DNA from: Hormiphora californensis
Taxonomy: Eukaryota > Ctenophora > Tentaculata > Cydippida > Pleurobrachiidae
Assembly: GCA_020137815.1 (NCBI GenBank)
Contig: CM035358.1
Location: forward strand, 2,838,292-2,902,291
Length of the DNA: 64,000 nucleotides
Direction: 5' to 3'
Shown here: piece after piece, positions 46,504 through 62,928 of the stretch
Numbering within the stretch: position 1 is the first letter of the stretch
How the letters are laid out: every line of letters starts with the position of its first letter
Translations under genes and position numbers: made by a program
The notes under the pieces: model-generated
What the model was told of the DNA's origin: nothing
What the model saw: the letters and a program-made list of their open reading frames with translations, nothing else
Databases searched by the model: none

Positions 46504-49500
46504 ATGTTACTCCGCCGAGGACTGGTCGCTTTGGCGGTGGTTCTAATTCTTGTTTCTTCTCAGTCAACCCGTAAGTAAACAGCAAGAAATCATTTTATTT
46601 ATCCGAAGTCGGATTATTTTCATTTTGTGGTTGAATGGCCTGCCCATTTTCTTAAACTGAATTTCACCAATACAAGTAAACTGATCTTTTTAGGTTGGAT
46701 CACTGTTTCTGAGTTACCAGGGCCAACAGAAGATGAGTTGAACAAACTCAACGCCAAAGGTCTAAACCCGAATTCTGAAACGTTTCACGTTATGCGATGG
46801 AACACAGATGGGCAGATTTTTGGAAAACAACACTCAGTCAGCCAAAAATATATAATGTTCCTGGAGAAGAAAGATGGAGAGGCGATTAATATCATCTTTT
46901 CTCACAAAGAAGACCAAGTTACCAGGCTCCTCTGGGATGAAAACAGTATCGAAGAGATCGGTAGTAAAACTTACTGTAGCGATTACATAGCTACAATAGC
47001 TACAGTTGACTGTTCATCGGCTGAATTCTGGATTGTAGCGAAAAATAAGGACAAAGAACCTTTGAACATCTACTGTGGTTCCCAGTTAAAGTATCAAGTT
47101 AAAAGTGCAGGTACTGATTGTATTTTTGAAAAGCATCCAGACGACACGTACTTCCATTCTTCACTGAGCAATCACTATGTGTATTGGAGTGTACTTGAAT
47201 TAGGTACGTAACACAAAATATATAAACTAAACTATTGAGTTTGTACATAAAACATTAGAATTATTAAAATATTCTGTAATCTGTATTTACATAAAACGTA
47301 TTACATGCCACGCTGAGTATTCAAATACACTATACTATTTCTCAGATTCGAGCTGCTACACAAATGGTCAATATGTGTACGCTAAATCTGGAACTGGAGA
47401 ATGTAAATCATGTCCGAGTGTGAGCAAGCCCTTTCCGATAATCTACAAGGGAGTTCAAGAAGCTTACAACTGTCTGAGTTCAACCCATCGACCGCTTGTT
47501 GGTCCCAGCTTTCACATTGGTAAGTCTTAACTAAACAGTTCTACCTAAATACGCCTAAATAAAATAGTTTTATATATCACGATCAGTTTTATTTTTATTT
47601 ACCTGAGTTGCTTTTTTTCAGGATGGGCACATGCTGATGCCTGTGAAACATCGAACTGTGCAATCACCTTGAAAGATTATAATACGATTACCTTCGAGAT
47701 TTCTGATCCAAACCAAAACAATCAAGTTATCAAGTTTTATGGCGGCTCGAATACGTTTCTTCAAGTTTTGGTTAAATTTAGCTCGACAACTGCAGAGGTG
47801 TACTTTGGTTGTAATATAGCTGTGAACGATATTCCTTCTACAGCAATAGCTAAAGAATACATTAATAGTGGAATGATTGCTGGATGCTCAACTACTCTCA
47901 AGATCCAACTTGACCGAACAAATCCTGGGTATCCCGTGCTGCAGTTCGCTTGTGATGATAACTGGGACGAGACTTTTGTTTCACATCAGATTGCCTGTAT
48001 CAACCTGACAAGTTTCTCCTTCTCGACAGACATGATTTACACCGGTTATACTGAACAAGGTAAGCAGTGTGTGGGATTTAACTTAAATTTAATTTACTTA
48101 AACCATTCCTCGCCAGAGTCTACGAACATGCAGTGTGGACTGGGCTATGGTTTGTCTGGATCCCAAGTCTGTATGATGTGCACTGAAGGGCATTATAGTG
48201 ATACAGTAGACGACCAGGCGTGTAAAGTATGCCCTGAAAACAGTGTTAGCAATTCTGATTTCTCAGGATGCGGTAAGTTAAAATGGAAATAACCTTGCGT
48301 CGAACTAAGACCCGTATTTGTTTCTCGAAAGTCTAAATCCTTAATATTTATATAGTTAACTTTATTCAGTTTGTAATGCGGGATATGGACCAACTGATAG
48401 CGGTACACACTCTAGCGATACTACTCAATGTTCATGTGGAGAAGGATATTATATTTCACCGGGAGAAGCAACAGTATCACCAGGAGCAGCAGATTGCACT
48501 AAGTGTCCATCAGGAGCAACAAACAATACTGATTTTACTAAGTGTGGTAAGTTCGAAGACAATACTGATTTTACTAAGTGTGGTAAGTTCGAAAACAATA
48601 CTGATTTTACTAAGTGTGGTAAGTTCGAAGACAATACTGACTTTACTAAGTGTGGTAAGTTCGAAAGCTAGTGTATTTAGGTACTTACCAGTAACTTGAA
48701 ACTCGTTTAGTTTGTGAAATGGGATATGCAGGAACCGATAGCAACGCTTGTACAGCATGTGTCGCTGGTTCATACTCGGCCGCTACTGGTTCAACTCAAT
48801 GTACCAAGTGTGCCTACGGATCTATTTCAATTTCACCAGGAGCAACATGGTGCACTCAGTGTCCGTCAGGAGCAACCAACAATGATGATTTTACTGAGTG
48901 TGGTAAGTTTGAAAGAGTGAGACTTTTCTTTTCATATCAGTGACTTGAAACTCTTTTAGTTTGTGCAGCGGGATATGCAGGAACCGATAGCAACTCTTGT
49001 ACAGCCTGTGACGCTGGTTCATACTCGGACGTTACTGGCGCAACTCAGTGTAAAACTTGTGACACTGACTACGTGTCAACTTCATCAGGAGCAACAAGTT
49101 GTACCGAGTGTACAAAAGGAGCAACTAACAATGATGTTTTTACTGAGTGTGGTAAGTGTTTAGGCAGGAAAGCACAACTTAGATAATTAACACACATTTT
49201 ACACGACATTTTCCCTGCCCGGATGAATGCCTTGCAAAAAGGCATAGCAGGGTTAGAATTTGAAAATGACATAATAATTAAATGTTCACCGTTACCTGCT
49301 ACGCAACTGCTCCTTCATAAACCACTTCAATGACACGTTTTCATGAAATGTTTGGCGCATATTGTGGGGTTAATGCAACTTTCCTGACAGTGGTCATCCG
49401 ACATATTCCGACGTGAAATTCGACCTGAATCTCGACCTGGAATGAGGCGCGCATCAGAGAGATTCATTCCAGGTCGAGATTCAGGTCGAATTTCACGTCG

Positions 49501-51586
49501 AGGTATGGCAATTATGTCGGATGACCACTGTGAGCCGCGAGTAGATACCGTTCCAGGAAAAGTATCCAGGTGCTTCACACGGCATAGCTGATAGCAGGGT
49601 TATAACATAATGCGAATAATCTTGTTTACAGTTTGCCCAACTGGAACCTCTGGAGACCCATCATCTTGTCAAGACTGCCTGGCCGGAACCTTCACTGACA
49701 CCAAGGGTCAGGCTTCCTGTACACAGTGCGATGTGGGCTACTTTTCTAGTCAGGCAGCTTCTTCCTGCACTCAATGTGACTCTGGGTTCACCAATAATGC
49801 TGACTACTCTTCTTGCGGTAAATCAATTTTTCCAATTTAAGTCCTATTTTGTTGGTCTAGGTCCATTATATCCGGATTAATTAAGCTAACAAAATCCCAT
49901 CCTACACCCAACTAATCGCGTAATTATATTCAGTTTGCAAAGCGGGATATGAACTAACCGATGGCAGTACATGTACACAGTGTGGAGCCGGCTCATACTC
50001 GGACTACACTGACGCAACAGAATGTAAACCTTGTGACACTGGCTACATTTCACCTTCATCAGGAGCAACAACTTGTACCATGTGTCCATCAGGAGCAACC
50101 AACAATGATGTTTTTACTGAGTGTGGTAAGTTTGAAAAAGAGTGACTTTAATTGAAACTCTTTTACCACTGAGTGTGGTAAGTTCGAAAGTGATAGATTT
50201 GTCTTTTCTTATATGAGTACCTAAGTGTAACTTGAAACTCGTTTAGTTTGTCTGGCGGGATATGCAGGAACCGATAGCAACGCTTGTACAGCATGTGGAG
50301 CTGGTTCATACTCGGCCGTTACTGACACAACTCAATGTACCAAGTGTGCTGAAGGAACTATTTCAAGTTCACCAGGAGCAACAGAGTGCAGTCAGTGTTC
50401 AACAGGATTCACCAGCAATGATGATTATGATCAATGTGGTAAGTATTCACTATTCAGACGGGAAACATATATCTTAGGTAACATACATTTTACTCGACAT
50501 TTTTTCACAGTTTGCCCAACTGGAACCTATGGAGACTCTTCATCTTGTCAAGACTGCCCAGCCGGAACCTTCACTAACACCAAGGGTCAAGCTTCCTGTA
50601 CACAGTGCGATGTGGGCTACTTTTCTAGTGGAGGGGCTTCTTCCTGCACGAAATGTGACTCTGGGTTCACTAATAATGCTGACTTCTCTGCTTGCGGTAA
50701 ATCAATGTTTACAATATTTTTAGACTCCACAATATAACCAACTGAGCTACCTTGACCACATTTAAATCTTTCAGTGTGCCCCATCGGTACATCAGGGTCT
50801 ACCTGTGATAGTTGCCCTGACAACAAACTCAGTCCCATGGGATCACCTGACCCTGCATCTTGTACAGAAGGTAGATTAACTTGCTGTCCTGCTGAGTGGC
50901 TTTCTCACGTTTGACCTACACCAAGTCTTACTGTTATTGATAATTAGTTTATGGTTAAATAATATTAATTTTATCAGATTGGATAAAGCTAGGAGAAGGC
51001 ACCTACACGATTGATCTGAGTTCGGTCTCCAAAGTTTTGTTTAAGCTTCTAGCTGGTCAGGATGCCATTGTAGTTTTCATGACAGATACTGCTGTGTTAT
51101 GTGAACATACTACTAGTACTGGACTAAGTGAATACAAGCTATTGAAGACTGGAGATGAATGGAGGTAAGTCCCTTTCCAAGACAGATATATGTAGATTCT
51201 ACACATTGTAGAATGTGTGACCTGACGTTCTACGTGACGCCACTTTTGGGTGATGGAATTTCACTTTTGTTGCCAAATCACAATTATAGCACATGCGCTT
51301 GTCCGTTTCGTGTCTTCGTATCGCATACTTCCATCTACTGACTAAACAAAATAGTCAAGATAGCACATTCTTATTCATTGTTATTACTATCCCCACTATT
51401 TCAGTTGGTCCGATATAACATGTGGAGATCCCTTCACCCTTACTAATTTAATTGTTACCCTGGGATCTACATCAGCATCCAGTTCTCAAATCCTCAAATT
51501 GAAAGCAGAAACACCAGGTGGTGGAGAAGGTGGTGGTGGTGGTGATAGTGGTGGAGGTGATAAGGAAAGTCTAACGGGAAAGATAA
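46504..51586 (+). CDS. Secreted cysteine-rich multi-module protein 2, tandem paralogue (3' end incomplete)
   Basis: Exons: 46504-46570, 46694-47203, 47346-47519, 47622-48059, 48117-48272, 48370-48546 (or a later donor), 48711-48902, 48960-49151, 49632-49817, 49934-50125, 50247-50438, 50511-50696, 50775-50870, 50978-51164, 51405-51586. Joined length is 3127 nt, about 1042 residues. Same order as its neighbour: signal peptide (LVALAVVLILVSSQS), unrecognised N-terminal region, then eight exons of CxxC GCC2/GCC3-type modules against six in the first gene, then the same C-terminal domain, ending in a Gly-rich tail instead of an Asp-rich one. Several module exons are exactly 186 or 192 nt, so modules appear to have duplicated as whole phase-1 exons. 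Exon 6 carries four tandem 5' splice sites. The phase-1 donor at the end implies a missing last exon. Function unknown; extracellular. Confidence 0.85.
48511..48660 (+). repeat. Tandem 5' splice-site repeat, 4 units of 36 nt
   Basis: The end of exon 6 plus its donor (ACTAAGTGTGGTAAGTTCGA) occurs four times at a 36-nt period. Donors follow 48546, 48582, 48618 and 48654. The unit is open in the exon frame, so each later donor would add 12 residues (KFEDNTDFTKCG-like) without a frameshift. Confidence 0.95.
49388..49530. mobile_element. Foldback element in cysteine-rich gene 2 intron 8
   Basis: CAGTGGTCATCCGACAT begins a left arm of about 58 nt. It pairs with a right arm ending ATGTCGGATGACCACTG, with a short GC-containing loop and one bulge in the right arm. 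The matching intron of the first gene (44390-44453) is only 64 nt, so about 400 nt around this palindrome has been inserted. Confidence 0.75.
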
Positions 51587-52445
51587 GTAAGTATAGTACG
51601 TCATACTAGTATTGGTAAGTTTGGACTGAGACAATAAGTACAATTCAGTGGGTTTGTGTATTATTACACCTGCACTGGTTGGAAGTTTGGTGACTGAATG
51701 ACTCATGTTGTAAGTTTCTGTCAAGTGTGTTTGATTGTCCATGTCAGTTCATACCTTTCATGAACGTTTGTTGCCCAATTGTTTGTACAATCATTGCATT
51801 GTTACTGATAGGGCAGTAACAGCTTATGTCCAATTTCCATAGTCCCCTAAAACATATCTGTCGTTATCTGACTTGTTTAGCACGGCAACTATTGTTGAGC
51901 AACATTATAGGAGACAGTGACAATAAAAACTAAGAATTACAATACAGACGGTGATCAGACAGAGAATATAATCAAACAGAAATCTTGAGTGGTTTGGTAA
52001 TCCTTCTCGTTCTTGTGATACACGACTTATCATGGTGCGTACAGCTACGCAATGCTGGTTTTTAGTACCCTGATCGTGGTAATTAGTTTGCCAATAATAA
52101 CCAAGCCAGATGCACAAATAACGTTTTAGGCCTCACATATCCAACATGGACACTGACCTGTTCATCCGAACCCTTGATGTTAATTATAATCATTAATTTT
52201 AAAGGTCAGATATTTTAAGTTGCTTATAAAATTGCTACACAGCTGCAATAGCAACCTTTTTATGATGGATTTTTTCAGTTTTCAAAGCGTGATAATTCCA
52301 ACTTGATCAGAGATTCCTGATTTATTTCCTGTTTCACGAGTGAATCTGCACACCAGCGAGAGGTAAAGATAGATTCAGTCTGTCGTGTGTTAGCTCCGTT
52401 TAGTACACCCGATAGTATTGTTCTTAGATTGAAGATTCGCTGTTT

Positions 52446-52841
<396 letters not shown>

Positions 52842-53271
52842 AAGCTGCCGTGACCTGTTAGCTCTTAGATCACTATGTTCAATGTAGCGGACAGCACAGC
52901 TCAATGTGAAAAGAGAGCTATAGATGGGTAGAGGGGTAGTCGAGGGAAGGTTGGGGAGGAGATCCAAGCTTTAAAGTCTATACTATAGACTCTATAGCTT
53001 ACCTACGAGGTAGAGAGATGGGGGAGACCGGACAGAGAAAGTTATGAAAAGTACTTGGTGGTTCACTTTTTATGAGAGAAGGTATGATGGATGAATTGGA
53101 TAACGTAAATTATGGATAGAATAAACGAGTATAACGCCTAACCAGTAAGGGTTAAAAACCATGCATTTTACTGATTTTGTCATAACCAGACTCTATATTT
53201 TGATTTCAAATCATGGGGAGAAGACATGTGACATGCTTGGAAGGAAAAAAATAGGGAGGCCAGGGAGAGAG

Positions 53272-53445
53272 GCAGAGAGAGAGGAAGAGAGAAATAGAGA
53301 GAGAGAGAGAGATAGAGAGATAGAGAGATAGAGAGATAGAGAGATAGAGAGATAGAGAGATAGAGAGATAGAGAGATAGAGAGATAGAGAGATAGAGAGA
53401 TAGAGATAGAGATAGAGAGTGAAAAAGAGAGAAAGAGAGAGAGAT
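53272..53445 (+). repeat. (GAGATA)n microsatellite
   Basis: About a dozen GAGATAGA-type 8-nt units inside a GA-rich tract. It lies on the opposite strand sense to most neighbouring CT tracts. Confidence 0.95.
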
Positions 53446-53579
53446 GATAAGTTGTAGTGAGATGGATTCACGTGGTCCGCTTGCTTTGTGGCTAACTTGT
53501 GACCCGAGAATATGACAAATGACTCCTGTGATGTAGGGCGAAGATTGAGTTATTTTACGAAAATGATAGCCAAAGATTT

Positions 53580-54560
53580 AGAGTTTGGTGAAAAATACAA
53601 AGGGAAAAAAAAGGGCGGGGTTCTTTTTTGGGGGGTTTTTGGGGGGGGTTTTGGGGTTTTTTTTTTTTCCCCAACCCTTTTCCTCGGGGGTTTTTCCCCC
53701 CCTTTTTTTTTTCATTTTTTTTAAAAATTTTTCCCCAAAAGCCCCAAAAAAAATTTTTTTTTTTTCCCCCCCCCCTTTTTTTAAAATTTTTTTTTAAAAA
53801 AAAAAAAAAAAAAAAGGGGGGGGGTTTTTTTTTTTTCCCCCTTTTTCCCCCCCCCGGGCCCTCCGGGGTCCCCTTTTTTTGGGGCCCCGTTTGGGGTTTC
53901 CCCCCCCCCCTTTTTTTCCCAAAATTTGGGGTTTTTTTTTCCCCCAAAATACTTGCCCGGTTTAAATCCGCATCTTCCCCTCCATTTTTTAAAACAAAGG
54001 GGGAGAGGGAAGAATTTAAAACTTTTAAAAAAAGGGAAAAGGGGGGGTAAAAACCTTTCCCCGGGGGCCGACTGACGAGACCAGGTAATAATTTTAGGTT
54101 TTTCCCTTTCTCACAAAAGAAACCGTCCCCCATAATAAAAACTCCCATTTTCAGGGGATTTGTACTTTCCCAAAAAAATTCCCCATTTACGCCGGGGGGG
54201 TTTGGTTGTTTTAGGGTGGGTTTCACGGGATTAATTCAAGTAAGGTCTTCGGATTTATTGTGGCCCAATAAAGCGCCCTTTCCCAATTGGTATTTGGGGG
54301 GTTAATTTTTGGCTTAATGATTTTTATGACGGGGCAATTTGGGATGTTATTGGGCTGTAGGGAGATTGGTGGTAATTGATTTTAGAGGAAAATGGGTTTA
54401 AATTAGGCCCATGGGGGTTAGGGAATTGGATTGGCTGTATGGCCTATTGATTTGCATAGAAATAAGAGAAAAGGAGGATTCCCATTATTGTGGGAAAAAG
54501 GGTCAAAAAAAAGTTATCATGGAGAGGTGGAAAAAAAATTTGAAAAAGATTTGGAAAGAA
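53580..54560. other. Homopolymer-rich, probably low-quality sequence
   Basis: Runs of T, C, A and G up to about 20 nt dominate 53610-54060, then milder anomalies continue. The long Phe/Pro/Gly/Lys frames on both strands are artefacts. Confidence 0.65.
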
Positions 54561-54778
54561 CCCCCTATTTAAGCTCTATAGTAGCGTGTGTAAGCGTAAG
54601 AAGCTACAGGATACAGACCCGGATTGTCTCTCAAGCCTCCAGCTTACGCTCTCACTGCAGGTCGTTATTAAACTTCTATAGCCTATAGCTCATCTCTCTC
54701 TCTCTCTCCCTCCCTCTCTCTCTCATTCATCCTCTATCTGCATGCTCTCTCTCCCAACACACCCTCCCTTTCTCCCAG

Positions 54779-54881
54779 GATGATCAAAGCTGTTAGAGAT
54801 AAACGGAGCTTTGCCCATGGGAAAAAATATCAGAGAGATCTGGGTATAATTGTGAGGAAGAAAACTGAAAATGGAGTACAG
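54779..54881 (+). CDS. Candidate internal exon, unknown gene
   Basis: A strong pyrimidine tract and AG (CCCTTTCTCCCAG) precede a 103-nt segment ending GTACAG before GTAATT. Only one frame is open; it is entered with one base completing a codon and left in phase 0. The peptide is basic (MIKAVRDKRSFAHGKKYQRD...). Neither family nor neighbouring exons found; the sequence just upstream is unreliable. It could be a 5' exon of the forkhead gene or of a separate small gene. Confidence 0.35.
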
Positions 54882-55520
54882 GTAATTCTGCCATTCTTTT
54901 CTGCGTAGTGATAAGGGTCAGTTGATTGTTCATGTCAGTCAATTATAAGGAATGATGTCGTAACCAACAAGGATACTGGGGAGGGGGGGAAAAGAACATT
55001 CAGAGACGACTATATCCCCGGGAGATATTTGACCGCGATTTTAATTGCGTGCTCTCTATCATGTGCCCCATATAATAGTGTGGTCTAATATGAGATAAAT
55101 CCTATATCGGGTCAGGGCGTATTCGTTTGCATGCAGGGATTACGAGCCATTTAATCGTTTGTAATCTACAACACGTGCAGTTAGGTCAGTGAGAGAGGGG
55201 AGAGAGAGACAAATAGATGTAGAAAATTAGAGATCGGTGAGAGAAAAAGAGGGGCTTGGTGAAGATCGGGGAGGAATCTTGAGAGATCATGATACACATA
55301 GTTGGCTGAAAGCCTTCCAAACCACTCTGCCACATACTTTGAATTCCTGTCTTTAGAAAAGCAGCCAGATAGTGGGACAAAATGATGATGGCATGTTGCC
55401 TCGCTCCATGATGGCATTGATAGTGGTAGACTACCGGTGTCTGTCTTTTAATGTCTGCAGTCTTCCAGCTCTATCACGTGAAGTCACTGTTCTCCTTCCT
55501 ATTCCCTTTGTCGTATTTCT

Positions 55521-55521
55521 A

Positions 55522-55601
<80 letters not shown>

Positions 55602-55610
55602 CCTCTCATC
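55521..55610 (+). repeat. (CT)n microsatellite
   Basis: A TATC start, then a pure CT tract. Confidence 0.97.
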
Positions 55611-55697
55611 CAGCCATATACTGTCCCTAGATCTCGGTTCTGACATCAGTCATTGTTTGACAGGGGTTACGTTTCACACAAACAAACAATCAATGAT

Positions 55698-55795
55698 TGT
55701 CACGTGCCTGTCATCACGGCCCAATCACCGTTATCCTCGGTGATCACGTGACATGTACAATGACCAATCAGTGCGAAGATCTGCCTGTCACGTGT
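55698..55795. promoter_or_regulatory. CACGTG cluster with CCAAT box
   Basis: Three CACGTG cores (TTGTCACGTGCC, GATCACGTGACA, TGTCACGTGTTG) within about 100 nt, plus GACCAATCAG between the second and third. The combination is promoter-like and would bind bHLH-leucine-zipper and NF-Y-type factors. No gene start is visible immediately downstream. Confidence 0.35.
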
Positions 55796-56343
55796 TGTTT
55801 ATGTTACAGTAGGGAAAAGTCTAATTGGGGAGAGAACCGAGGAAAAAAGAAGGGAACGAAATTTAAAAAAGAGGGAAAGGACAAGGATAGCCGTGGAAGA
55901 TAGAGAGAGATAAAGAGGAGAGATAAAGAGAGGATAGAGAGAAGGAGAGAGAGGGAAGTGAGGTTGATCTGGATCAATTCCGTCGGAAGAAAATTGCGGG
56001 AATTCTTGGATTCCGATCGAATTATGGCTTTAGTTTCCATTTGCTATAATAGGAATAGAACTCTCCAGAAAATAATAAACGGGCTTCAGATAGACAGAAA
56101 TGCGAAGAGTTGCAACACTAACGATGAATTTTGTCTATTGTCTAACATGCACAGTTTCTTGGGGGGAAATTTTGGTTTTGATATCCCGTATCCTCGATCT
56201 CCCATTCCCGCATCCTCTCTCACACTCTCAGAATCAGATTCACTTTTGTCGGCCCACCACAACAATGACATGGAATGGAATGCCAAGAATTCCACCACAA
56301 TCGCTCCTTTTTGTCTAATATAGCTTCACGGGAGCTTCACCCT

Positions 56344-56491
<148 letters not shown>

Positions 56492-58661
56492 CCTTATGAC
56501 AACCACCGACCACCACCACTACCATGTCAAGTGTTTATAGGGCTCAGGGTAAAAGCTTGCACGTCAAGGAATCCCCTACACGCGTCAGATCCAATTTGCA
56601 TTTGATCCTGATCTCTCACCTCAATTGTGCAATCAATTAGATATCTGCAGGCCAAAAGATCAATCGTGTACCAGCTAATCTCGGCCTTTTGTACAAGGTC
56701 CTGTTGATCTAATACCAAAACTTTCCCTTGTGATATTCCGATCAGTAGAAAGATCGAGAAGAGTGGTCTTTTTTTCTAGAAACTACATGGGAGAATCGGG
56801 GTTCAGGGGGGCTCATAATGACCGCAACATGCATCAGGGGATTATATTGCTCGGATTATAAATTGGGAAGGTATCAGGGAAAGTGGGGAGCTCACAAGAG
56901 AAAATTAGCTTGGGCAGAGAGAGAGATAGAGGGAGAGAGATAGAAGAAAAAGAGATGGTAAAGATCCCATGTAGCTACAGAGAGTTACTGCAGAGAGAGG
57001 AGGTGGAGGGTAAAGAACTTGGGATGGGAGTTAGGACGAGAATTATAGTTATGAGATAAATAGGGGCAGTCATGAGATCATGAGGGGGGGGGCTGGAGAG
57101 GACAAATAAAAAGATGCGGTCGAAAAAGAAAATTCGCTTTTCTCCCCGAAAATTCGCATTCCTTCACAAAATCCCAATAGGCCATGTCTGTCTCAAACTG
57201 TGTTTTCAAGTTGCAACACAAACATTTCCAATTTACAGGAAACTAACCCTCATTAACTGGATTAGTTTACAAATCAACGATTTTGTCGCAAAATGTCAAA
57301 AGAAACTGAAAGATTTTGCTACAGGAGACCATGCGAGAAGATCCATCATAAGATAGGAGAATAAAATGATTTGTTATGATAGCAAATTTATATGGTGAGC
57401 TCCGATCGTCCCTAAAACCCTAAATAGCATGTTTATATAGACTGGGTCATGCGAGAGATGAATAGTTATTATAGTGCCGGATACGATGATAAATCCTTCG
57501 AGAGAAAGGGTGAGAGAGAGATAGAGAGAGATAGAGAGACTCGAGTCTATTCCAGTAGCTTGTAGAAAACAAACAATGGTGCTCGAGGAGGAGGGTATAA
57601 TATAAACACTGTAGGAGCTATCTTTAGTGTAAACATTGGGAATCAGGCGAGAGCTGGTGTTGTTTATAGATTCATTTATTTTGTTTGCTCTGTAAACTTC
57701 GCTTGACCTCTCTCCGACACTCAACAGCTCCAGTGCCCAGTCTTCAACAACCCCTGTCACGTCTCCAACATCAGCTCTCCAGATTCCAACAGCTCCAGTC
57801 ACTAACAACTCTTCTGCGGACTCCATCAATTCCAGTCTCCGACAGTTCTCCAACAGCAGTAGCTCTATTTGGACATGTTGTCTCAACAATTATCAGATCA
57901 GTGTTTTCATGGCCAATATGTAGGACGTTCTTCAACTATCTGTGTACCTCTCCACCTCGTATCAAACACCTGTAACCCACTTCTTAACTTCAACAACTGT
58001 TTGTGGTTCTACAACTGTGCTACTCAGACTAAAGAAACTTGATTTTCAGGAGCAAATTGTAACTTTCCGGAGCAACTCTTCTAACTTTCGGTATTATACC
58101 TGATCAAAATATGGAAATTTTGGAGATATCAGCTCACTATAATATCCCCTCCTGCTATAACAGGTCTATCAGCTCATTATTATGCGGAATGATCTTGAAA
58201 GAGAATAATTTTCAATCATCTGACCCAATGATCTCACTACCCAGATTTAACAATATTCTCGCTCCTCCTCCTGAGCTCCCTGCATAGTTATAAAGTTTTA
58301 ACTTAACTTGAAAACGACATACGCAGTTCCAGAATCTCACGACCCCCCACCCCTCTAACTATAGTGGAATCCCAGGGGAGGCCTTCTTCTTTTCCCTGGC
58401 GTGATATATTATATAACATCCCAGTCCCGCTAAATAATATATATTTCTGATCCAGGGGGCTCTCAATTGTCCATTGTTGGTATATAACCAGGAGATGATG
58501 GGTGGGTGTGATCCAGGGTAGTGTGTTTAACCAGCTTGGGGGTTACAGACTGGACCTTTCATTTGTCTCATGCACCACTTCCGTGTCTCCCCCACCCTCG
58601 TTACAATCCATACAGCTCTGGTGAGAGAGGGTCCTGGGAGGGCAGCAGCAGGGAGAGAGGT

Positions 58662-58714
58662 CACGTGACATGCAGCAGGGAGATGGGTCACGTGATCAGA
58701 TAGATTGTCACGTG
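58662..58714. promoter_or_regulatory. Three CACGTG E-boxes upstream of the forkhead gene
   Basis: CACGTG at 58662, 58689 and 58709, all in the context GTCACGTG, end about 145 nt before the start codon. The full palindrome GTCACGTGAC is the preferred site of MITF/TFE- and USF-type factors. Regulation is inferred. Confidence 0.5.
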
Positions 58715-58859
58715 GGTTGCGCGTGAGCACACGCCTAATGAGGTGGAGGGGTAAGGGGTGCAGGGGGAGACAGAGAGAGAGAGAGAGAGGTATTTTACCC
58801 AGTTCAATCAACGTTGTTGCTCTTATACACATCAATCCAGATCTATCTATCTTGTGTAA

Positions 58860-62928
<4,069 letters not shown>

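Noticed and set aside
53555-54226. 223-residue minus-strand and 140-residue plus-strand frames rich in Lys, Gly, Pro and Phe
   Set aside because: They are produced by homopolymer runs in a segment that looks uncorrected.
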